From: Pedobacter sp. UBA1951
GTDB lineage: Bacteria > Bacteroidota > Bacteroidia > Sphingobacteriales > Sphingobacteriaceae
Direction of reading: 5' to 3'
NCBI GenBank assembly: GCA_002336465.1
Contig: DDEP01000142.1
Coordinates: 1 to 12,159 of the forward strand
Length of the DNA stretch: 12,159 bases
Positions 7,277-12,159 of the stretch are shown here, in pieces; the stretch's first letter is position 1, and each line of letters opens with the position of its first letter. The position numbers and the translations under genes were made by a program. The notes under the pieces are model-generated. The model was not told the origin of the DNA, did not search any database, and saw only the letters and a list, made by a program, of their open reading frames with translations.

Positions 7277-9437
7277 TGGTGCGCTTATTCCGTTTCACAC
7301 CGTCAATTAACCATCCAATAAACTTACTATCCTCGCTCAGGTCTTTAATAGCCTCCTTATCTCTTTGGCCAATAGAATTGCCAGCCATAAAAGTAGCTAG
7401 GTATTTCTCGGTAAAGAGAGTCCATTCTTTCATGTCATTAATTCTGTTTAAAGGGTCAAGGCAGATAATAATCAGGTCAAATTCTTTCTTAAGCCTATCA
7501 AAAGCTGCAGTAAGGGCATTTTTATCATTTTTCTCCAATAAAGAGAAACCTTCAAGCTCGCTGTTTAAATAAGTGATGTGGTTGTTCTTTTGTACACCAG
7601 AATTTTGAAAAGCTATTTTAATAGACTGATCGGCAGGTATATTTAATTTTTGCGCTTCTAAGCCAATTTCGCTATTGCCTATTAGAAGAACTTGGTTGTT
7701 AAGGCGAGCAAATGCATAGGCCAAACTTATTACAGAAGAAGTATAATATTTATCAGGTTTTAAAGAAGTAATACCTAAGATTTTAAGATTTTCTTCTGAT
7801 AAGATCTTACTGACCTCGAAACGGATATGACGTAACTGGTTTTTATAAAGCATCCGGTCTTTATAAGCTTCGGATGTTTTCCAAAGTTCATGGATATTGC
7901 TGTTGTTGGATTTTAAATGATTTAGCTCTCCAAGAACTTTATTATTAGTTGCCTCTTCTAACTGTTTTTGATCGTTGATAGAATGGTCAAAAACATGAAT
8001 GATGAAAAGAATAAAGAAGCATAACGCAAAGCTAGCAATGGCAGCCAATGCCATATATATGATTTTTTTAGACGCTTCTGGTGAAGTGGGTACACCTTCT
8101 TGTTCCAACTGCAAGCGTAACCCTATGTTTTTATCGAGATTAGTTTGGTTATAGCGATTTAAGAGGTCTAGATATTCTTTGGTTGCCACATCTGCATCAC
8201 GCTCATATTTTTGCACGCCGGCATCGAAAGGAACCATTGTGGTAAATTTTGCGTTTAATTTCGTCAGCTCATCATCAATATCTTTAATACTTGCCCTGGT
8301 CTTGTCTAGGTCAACACCTAAAGATATACGTCTGAGGACTAGGCTTTGTTTGGCCACCAGAGGGTCGCTTACATAATTGTCGTTAGTCTTTACCAATTGT
8401 GCATTGAGTAGCTGTTGCAGAGAATCTACTTTCTTTTTATCCTTAGCTTGGAAACCTCCGTCTATATAATCATTTTCGGCAGTATGAACCTTGTTTTTTA
8501 AGCTGATCACAGCTTGATTGTCTTGAGAAAGTTCTGCGCCTAGATATTTATCTTGATCTCTGCTCTGGAGATTTTTGTTTACATTGTTTAAAGCAGATTG
8601 TAGAGATTGCAGATCAATCAGAGCCTGCGATTTCTTGTTTTCATAGTCTATGATTTGTTGGTAAACAATTTGCGATTGTTTATCAAGGTTAAGCACTCTG
8701 TTTTTAATCTTATATTCTTTTAATTGCTGATTCTTCTCGTTCATCACATCCTCTTTTTTCTTCAAGAGAGAATCTAATACCATTATGGATTTATTCTTAT
8801 TGCTAATCAGATCAAGACTGTAATTGCTGATAAAATCATTAGAGAGTGTATTTACTACAAAAACAGAAAGAAAAGTATTTTCTGATGTAAATTCTACCGT
8901 AACAAAATCACTGTTTTGTTCATGGCTGATGGATAACTTTTTGCTTAAGGTTTTGGCATCATAACCCATTGATTTTACTAGGTTATACAGCTTAATATGG
9001 TAATTGTCTAAGGGAGTTAATACTTGCTTTTGAGCCAAACGCTCTTCAAACAACCTGATTGCTTCTTGTCTATCGGCTGGGCTTAAGGCTTTTACATCAT
9101 CGCTTAAAGTTTTAAATGGTTTCTGCGGGTTTTTAAGATCATGTAATATTAAGCGATAAGAAAGAATGCTCATGTTTCTTGGCATGGCCATGATATCCAT
9201 GATATTGGTAAACTGCTGATTAATCTTGATCAGCAAGTCGGGGCCTGAATATGAAGGAACATCAGGAGCAATTTGCTTTGAAGGATCTAATAAGCCGGTA
9301 GATAGTTTAGCCTGCGATTTATATTCTTTAGGAAGGTTTTTAACAAGCAAATAGGTTATGCATAGCGTTATTGTAGGAATTGCAATAATCAACCATTTAT
9401 ATCTGGCAATAAGATTTAAAAATTCTCTAATATTCAT
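7269..9437 (-). CDS. Polysaccharide co-polymerase, Wzc-like, with a degenerate BY-kinase domain
   Basis: Predicted inner-membrane protein controlling polymerisation and export. At 722 aa it matches full-length Wzc (about 720 aa). Order: cytoplasmic N-terminus, first membrane helix (about 15-33), Wzz-like periplasmic region, a long coiled-coil-rich section (about 215-445), the proline motif before helix 2 (VPTSPEASK, 449-457), second helix (459-480), then a cytoplasmic domain (about 530-722) shaped like a BY-kinase. The kinase motifs are lost: where Walker A (GxxGxGKS/T) should be there is TSLKPDKYYTSS (557-568), without the glycines and lysine; Walker A' reads VLLIGNSE (583-590) instead of the Asp-containing form; Walker B (DLIIICLDP, 654-662) keeps an Asp; the tail (KRNKRTNA) has no tyrosine cluster. 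ATP binding and autophosphorylation are therefore unlikely. It follows the TolC-like gene by 6 bp and overlaps the Wzy-like gene by 8 bp. Confidence 0.9.
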   Translation of the reverse strand: MNIREFLNLIARYKWLIIAIPTITLCITYLLVKNLPKEYKSQAKLSTGLLDPSKQIAPDVPSYSGPDLLIKINQQFTNIMDIMAMPRNMSILSYRLILHDLKNPQKPFKTLSDDVKALSPADRQEAIRLFEERLAQKQVLTPLDNYHIKLYNLVKSMGYDAKTLSKKLSISHEQNSDFVTVEFTSENTFLSVFVVNTLSNDFISNYSLDLISNKNKSIMVLDSLLKKKEDVMNEKNQQLKEYKIKNRVLNLDKQSQIVYQQIIDYENKKSQALIDLQSLQSALNNVNKNLQSRDQDKYLGAELSQDNQAVISLKNKVHTAENDYIDGGFQAKDKKKVDSLQQLLNAQLVKTNDNYVSDPLVAKQSLVLRRISLGVDLDKTRASIKDIDDELTKLNAKFTTMVPFDAGVQKYERDADVATKEYLDLLNRYNQTNLDKNIGLRLQLEQEGVPTSPEASKKIIYMALAAIASFALCFFILFIIHVFDHSINDQKQLEEATNNKVLGELNHLKSNNSNIHELWKTSEAYKDRMLYKNQLRHIRFEVSKILSEENLKILGITSLKPDKYYTSSVISLAYAFARLNNQVLLIGNSEIGLEAQKLNIPADQSIKIAFQNSGVQKNNHITYLNSELEGFSLLEKNDKNALTAAFDRLKKEFDLIIICLDPLNRINDMKEWTLFTEKYLATFMAGNSIGQRDKEAIKDLSEDSKFIGWLIDGVKRNKRTNA

Positions 9438-9443
9438 AATCGC

Positions 9444-10124
9444 TTATTTCACATCCTCTAATTTTTGACCTATCAATGTTTCTAAAGTATCTTTTACTTT
9501 AAGTAGGTTAAGTTCCGTCAATAATTTCTCTGACTGAGCAGAAGAGGTAATCGCTTTAGCTTTGCTATAAATATCTAATGAAACTTCGCCTTTTTCAAAT
9601 TTATATCTTAGCCCATCGCTGGCTGCCTTATTATCTATGTAAGCCTGAGCTTTTACCTTAAGATCATTGAACAGTTGCAGATATTCATAGTATTTTTGTC
9701 TTACTTCTGATTCTAAGATCAAGTCATATTCTTTGGTTTGAAAAGTAGCTGCCTTATATTCTTCTTTAGCCTGTTTAACTAATGAGGGTGTACGAAGAAA
9801 TATACCTAAATTAAGATAAACTCCCAATTGAAAACCATTTATAGAGTAAGGGTTAGCGTTATTGATGATCGTAGCATTATCAGGCCTATAGAAATAAGAA
9901 AGGTTAATAGCTTCTAGATAAGTGGCAGAAGCAATGCCGATTTTGGCTTTAGCGCTCAACTCACTGGACTTGAACATTTGCCTTTTGGGGTAATTCTGTT
10001 TAGCTAGGTCAACATACTTTTGCAACAAGGGTGTGTTGATCTGGTTAATGATATCGTCTTGAGCAAAAACACTTTTTGAAGTGAGCAGGATAAGCAGAAA
10101 CGCAAAGTATGTATATTTTTTCAT
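9444..10124 (-). CDS. Half-length TolC-family outer-membrane protein (single OEP repeat)
   Basis: Predicted exported outer-membrane efflux-type protein. Residues 1-21 form a signal peptide (MKKYTY, hydrophobic core LLILL, cleavage likely after SVFA before QDD). The mature part has a helix (about 33-65), a likely beta-strand pair around LEAINLSYFYR (70-80) and GFQLGVYLNLGIF (97-109), then a long helical stretch (about 112-170) and a final helix region with FEKGEVSLDIYSKAKA (176-191) and LETLIGQKL (214-222). This is the layout of one OEP repeat. Normal TolC proteins carry two repeats in about 420-490 aa and assemble as trimers; this one has 226 aa, so six copies would be needed for a comparable 12-strand barrel. 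It is not an obvious fragment: signal peptide, stop codon and tight spacing (20 bp before, 6 bp after) are intact, and no remnant of a second repeat fits in the gaps. Its place beside the co-polymerase suggests a role in polysaccharide exit. Confidence 0.8.
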   Translation of the reverse strand: MKKYTYFAFLLILLTSKSVFAQDDIINQINTPLLQKYVDLAKQNYPKRQMFKSSELSAKAKIGIASATYLEAINLSYFYRPDNATIINNANPYSINGFQLGVYLNLGIFLRTPSLVKQAKEEYKAATFQTKEYDLILESEVRQKYYEYLQLFNDLKVKAQAYIDNKAASDGLRYKFEKGEVSLDIYSKAKAITSSAQSEKLLTELNLLKVKDTLETLIGQKLEDVK

Positions 10125-10144
10125 TCAGCTAATTTAATTATAAG

Positions 10145-11218
10145 TTACACCTTTTCTTTTTGAAAAAGCACAGGTATAGTCATAAATATTATTTTCAAAT
10201 CTAACCAAATAGAGAACTTTTTGTTATAAAAATTATCAAGTTTCTTTCTTTCGCGATCAGACATATCACTTTTACCTCTTTTAATGATCTGCCAAAGTCC
10301 TGTAATGCCTGCCGGGCCTAAAAAGCGCATAGACCATTCATTGGTGGTAAGTTGCTCTGCTTCATATAAAGGAAGCGGACGGTTGCCCACTATAGACATA
10401 TCGCCCTTTATAACGTTAAATAGTTGGGGCAATTCATCAATACTGGTATTTCTTAAGAAACTGCCCAATTTGGTTACGCGAGGGTCGTTTTGGAGCTTAA
10501 AGAACGCAGACTCTCCATATTGATTTTTGGTCATCAAATTCTGAACTTCTTTATCTGCATTTTGCCGCATAGACCTGAATTTATAGAAATCAAAGATTTT
10601 ATAACCCGTACCTACTCTTTTACTGGTATAAAATACCGGGCCTCTTGAATCTAATTTAATGAGAATGGCAACGATTAAAAACAACGGACTTAGCAAAATA
10701 AGTGCCGTAGTTGAGAATACAATATCAAAAGCTTTTTTTAGGAAAGGTGCTTTATATTGCTGAAGCGGTTGCTCAGGAAGGTTTTTGAGTTGCTCATTTA
10801 AAATTTTATAGGCAGATAAAAACTCCAGTCTTAGCTGTACGTCTGTAAAATTAAAAGGAGGTGTATAGCAATCGCTTACCCTTGCATCAAATGCTTTTTG
10901 GGTAACAGCAGCATCGGGTTCAGTAAGCAGGAATATGATTACGATATTGCGGCTTAACCAGTTCTTCTTTAATAAATCAACCAAGTTAAATGCTTCATGA
11001 ACATGCGTAGGGTCAACTTCTAGAAAAATGGAAACATTAAGTTCAAATACAGAAAGATTGCTCACAATATCAAAAATCTCATTGTAAGAAGCAGCCTTTC
11101 GCAAGCCATGCGGAAAACTAAAGGTATCTTTTATTTGGTCTTCATATTTATCGGCAAAATAAATAATATTAAACCGGGGTTGATTAGAATTAAGAAGGGA
11201 AGGGTTTTGATTTTCCAT
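10145..11218 (-). CDS. Receiver-like domain fused to undecaprenyl-phosphate sugar-phosphate transferase
   Basis: Predicted initiating enzyme: transfers a sugar-1-phosphate from a UDP-sugar to undecaprenyl phosphate. The C-terminal half (about 158-357) is a classic bacterial sugar transferase: KKAFDIVFS (161-169), a hydrophobic hairpin with a helix-breaking Ser-Pro (about 170-189), GPVFYTSKRVG (193-203), FYKFRSM (211-217), and SIDELPQLFNVIKGDMSIVG (259-278), where D261-E262 is the catalytic dyad known from PglC-type enzymes. Instead of the four or five N-terminal helices of WbaP/WcaJ, residues about 14-137 are soluble and resemble a response-regulator receiver: strand SIFLEVD (63-69), IVIIFLLTEPD (92-102) and YTPPFNF (118-124). 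Key residues look changed: Glu67 lies near the phospho-Asp position and the usual KPF lysine is absent (TPPF). The receiver assignment is by eye. Its ATG overlaps the upstream receiver stop (TAATG). The sugar is unknown. Confidence 0.88.
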   Translation of the reverse strand: MENQNPSLLNSNQPRFNIIYFADKYEDQIKDTFSFPHGLRKAASYNEIFDIVSNLSVFELNVSIFLEVDPTHVHEAFNLVDLLKKNWLSRNIVIIFLLTEPDAAVTQKAFDARVSDCYTPPFNFTDVQLRLEFLSAYKILNEQLKNLPEQPLQQYKAPFLKKAFDIVFSTTALILLSPLFLIVAILIKLDSRGPVFYTSKRVGTGYKIFDFYKFRSMRQNADKEVQNLMTKNQYGESAFFKLQNDPRVTKLGSFLRNTSIDELPQLFNVIKGDMSIVGNRPLPLYEAEQLTTNEWSMRFLGPAGITGLWQIIKRGKSDMSDRERKKLDNFYNKKFSIWLDLKIIFMTIPVLFQKEKV

Positions 11219-11613
11219 TAGTCTAAAAATGACTTAATATGTTCTTGTAGTTTTGAAGGGTTAAATGGCTTTGGTATTAGTAAATTGAAATTATAAGGCA
11301 GTTTTGCGGCTAAATCTTCTGCGGAATAAGCCGCAGATAACAAGATAACAGGTATATTCCTGTAATATCCGCTTGATTTGAGGCCTCTTACAAAGTCAAT
11401 GCCGTCAACATAGGGCATCAGCAAATCAGAAATAATCAGATCGGGCATATTGCCTTCGTCCATCCAACTAATTGCCTCTAAACCGTTATTGTGTACAACA
11501 AGGTTATAATCTTTCTTTAAAATAAATTCCAAAAGCTTAAGAACAGTAACCTCGTCATCTACCAATAAAATTGTTTTTTTGTTAAAAGCTAATTCTGGAC
11601 TAAGGTTGCGCAT
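11218..11613 (-). CDS. Stand-alone response-regulator receiver (CheY-like)
   Basis: Single-domain phospho-acceptor protein of 131 aa with no output domain. All canonical receiver residues are visible: acidic pair D19-D20 (LLVDDE), phospho-acceptor D63 (LIISDLLMP, 59-67), S93 in VILLSAAY and K115 in PKPF, followed by the final helix (119-130). It should be phosphorylated on Asp63 by a histidine kinase that is not in this window, and act through protein contacts. It is the first gene of the operon and its TAA overlaps the ATG of the sugar transferase by one base (TAATG), which suggests production in step with that enzyme. A regulatory contact with the receiver-like domain of the transferase is an attractive inference, not shown. 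The start at 11613 gives a short N-terminal extension (MRNLSPELAFNKK) before strand 1; no Shine-Dalgarno motif precedes it and no ATG lies closer to the fold. Confidence 0.92.
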   Translation of the reverse strand: MRNLSPELAFNKKTILLVDDEVTVLKLLEFILKKDYNLVVHNNGLEAISWMDEGNMPDLIISDLLMPYVDGIDFVRGLKSSGYYRNIPVILLSAAYSAEDLAAKLPYNFNLLIPKPFNPSKLQEHIKSFLD

Positions 11614-11664
11614 TTCGGCTGTGGAAAAAAATTCTTAATATTCTACAATAATCTTTAAAATTCT

Positions 11665-11698
11665 CAAAAAAATACACAAAATCAATAAAAAATGTAAA
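11665..11698 (-). promoter_or_regulatory. Candidate Bacteroidota-type promoter for the polysaccharide operon
   Basis: In the 95-bp AT-rich gap before the receiver gene, the minus strand carries TTTA (11698-11695), 20 bases, then TATTTTTTTG (11674-11665). Each element is one base off the phylum's TTTG and TAnnTTTG pattern. Transcription would begin some 50 bp before the ATG. The whole gap is rich in T runs, so the match could be chance, but it is the only gap ahead of the operon with room for a promoter. Confidence 0.3.
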
Positions 11699-11712
11699 AT
11701 AGTTGAAACTAT
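11687..11712 (-). terminator. Weak hairpin plus T-rich tract at the end of the Lrp-type gene
   Basis: ATAGTTGAAACTAT (11699-11712) overlaps the stop codon and has 6-bp inverted arms around GA. On the minus strand a T-rich stretch follows, with six T at 11692-11687. The stem is short and AT-rich, so any terminator activity would be weak; read-through into the operon is possible. Confidence 0.2.
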
Positions 11713-12159
11713 AGCAGTTCTATTTGCCTTTTAATGCTTTCTTCCAGCGAAATAAGGGTTTCTGTTCTTTGTATTCCTTTTACAGCTTGTATCTGTTCAT
11801 TAAGCACATGGCGTAAGTGATCCGTGTCTCTGCAGGTAATTTTGGCGAACATACTATATGAACCCGTAGTGTAATGCAATTCTACCACTTCTTTGATTCT
11901 ACTCAGCTGCTCTACCGCATCTTTGTACAGAGAACCCTTTTCTAGATAAATACCTAAGAAGGCTGTAATATCATAACCAGCTTTTTTAGGATCGATGAAG
12001 AGATGAGAACCTCTTATGATCCCCATATCGGCCAACTTTTTCATTCTTACGTGTACCGTTCCACCAGAAACAACCAATTCTTTGGCAATTTCTGTATAAG
12101 GTTTGGTGGCATCGTGCATCAGTTGGGTAAGGATTTGGATATCCAGATTATCAATTTCT
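11709..12159 (-). CDS. Lrp/AsnC-family transcriptional regulator (5' end cut by window edge)
   Basis: DNA-binding regulator of the feast/famine type. The frame stays open to the right edge, 14 codons beyond the Met codon at 12119-12117 (reading EIDNLDIQILTQL before it). Those residues are the conserved first helix of the Lrp winged helix-turn-helix, so the true start lies outside and a start at 12119 would wrongly remove it. About 150 residues are visible, close to the usual 150-165. The HTH covers YTEIAKELVVSGGTVHVRMK; the ligand-sensing RAM domain follows, with YLEKG and the GSYSMFAKI strand typical of the family. These proteins form dimers to octamers and often bind amino acids. It is separated from the polysaccharide operon by 95 bp on the same strand; whether it controls that operon or is just a neighbour cannot be read from the sequence. 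Confidence 0.92.
   Translation of the reverse strand, partial: EIDNLDIQILTQLMHDATKPYTEIAKELVVSGGTVHVRMKKLADMGIIRGSHLFIDPKKAGYDITAFLGIYLEKGSLYKDAVEQLSRIKEVVELHYTTGSYSMFAKITCRDTDHLRHVLNEQIQAVKGIQRTETLISLEESIKRQIELL

Larger units (their letters stand above)
2383..11613 (-). other. Nine-gene polysaccharide operon
   Basis: Nine minus-strand genes follow each other with junctions of -1, +20, +6, -8, -17, +1, +4 and +25 bp (negative means overlap), from the receiver to the last glycosyltransferase. No internal gap is long enough for an obvious promoter or strong terminator. The order is signalling, initiation, outer-membrane export, co-polymerase, polymerase, then glycosyltransferases. Co-transcription is inferred from spacing. 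The flippase and one glycosyltransferase lie outside this unit. Confidence 0.8.

Noticed and set aside
6774..7572. Plus-strand ORFs of 97 and 98 codons opposite the Wzy-like and co-polymerase genes
   Set aside because: Complementary-strand shadows of well-supported coding regions; low-complexity translations and no family signature.
7734..7772. Idea that the missing Walker A motif reflects a frameshift or sequencing error
   Set aside because: The same frame gives recognisable kinase-domain strands before and after the motif, and the A' motif and tyrosine tail are degenerate too, which points to real divergence.
8179..8376. Plus-strand ORF of 65 codons within the co-polymerase region
   Set aside because: Antisense to the coiled-coil section; Ser/Leu/Arg-rich translation typical of a shadow frame.
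9438..10144. Idea that the short TolC-like gene is a frameshifted or truncated full-length gene
   Set aside because: Only 6 and 20 bp separate it from intact neighbours, the signal peptide and stop are clean, and no second repeat is readable nearby, so a compact gene is the better reading.
10284..10523. Plus-strand ORF of 79 codons opposite the sugar transferase
   Set aside because: Antisense to the most conserved catalytic part of the transferase, whose motifs explain the sequence.
11709..12119. A complete 136-aa regulator starting at 12119
   Set aside because: The frame continues to the edge with conserved Lrp N-terminal residues, so that Met is internal and the gene is partial.
1..12159. 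Mobile elements, CRISPR arrays, tRNA genes, phage or toxin-antitoxin genes
   Set aside because: No repeat-spacer pattern, transposase, terminal inverted repeats, tRNA-like folds or related proteins were seen on either strand.

Overview
The window looks like a chromosomal exopolysaccharide or capsule locus from a Bacteroidota bacterium. My best guess is Sphingobacteriaceae, such as Pedobacter, judged from protein style only. The DNA is AT-rich, genes are packed with small gaps or overlaps, and Shine-Dalgarno motifs are largely absent, as is usual in that phylum. I see no tRNA, rRNA, CRISPR array, transposase or phage gene.

Layout, read in the main (minus) direction from the right edge. (1) An Lrp/AsnC-type regulator, cut by the window edge (11709 to edge). 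(2) A 95-bp AT-rich gap that probably holds the operon promoter. (3) A tightly spaced nine-gene operon, 11613 down to 2383: stand-alone response-regulator receiver; sugar-phosphate transferase with a receiver-like N-terminus; half-length TolC-type outer-membrane protein; Wzc-sized polysaccharide co-polymerase with a degenerate kinase domain; O-antigen polymerase/ligase-like membrane protein; membrane-bound family 2 glycosyltransferase; a 32-residue membrane peptide too short for ordinary gene calling; a GT4-type glycosyltransferase; a rhamnosyltransferase-like family 2 glycosyltransferase. (4) One family 2 glycosyltransferase on the plus strand (1630-2379, TTG start), convergent with the operon end across 3 bp. 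(5) A Wzx-type flippase on the minus strand, running off the left edge.

Together the genes make most of a Wzx/Wzy-type pathway. The sugar-phosphate transferase would load the first sugar on undecaprenyl phosphate, the glycosyltransferases would extend the repeat unit, the flippase would turn it over, the Wzy-like protein would polymerise it, the co-polymerase would set chain length, and an outer-membrane component would export it. No Wza-type export protein, BY-kinase with intact motifs, Wzb phosphatase or nucleotide-sugar enzyme lies in the window.

The unusual parts are the first four operon genes. A canonical receiver is translationally coupled to a sugar transferase whose N-terminus looks like a degenerate receiver. 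A single-repeat TolC-like protein sits where a Wza gene would be expected. The adjacent co-polymerase has lost the nucleotide-binding motifs and tyrosine tail of bacterial tyrosine kinases. The combination suggests phospho-signalling at the initiating enzyme in place of tyrosine-kinase control, plus a non-Wza exit route. Both ideas are inference from sequence.
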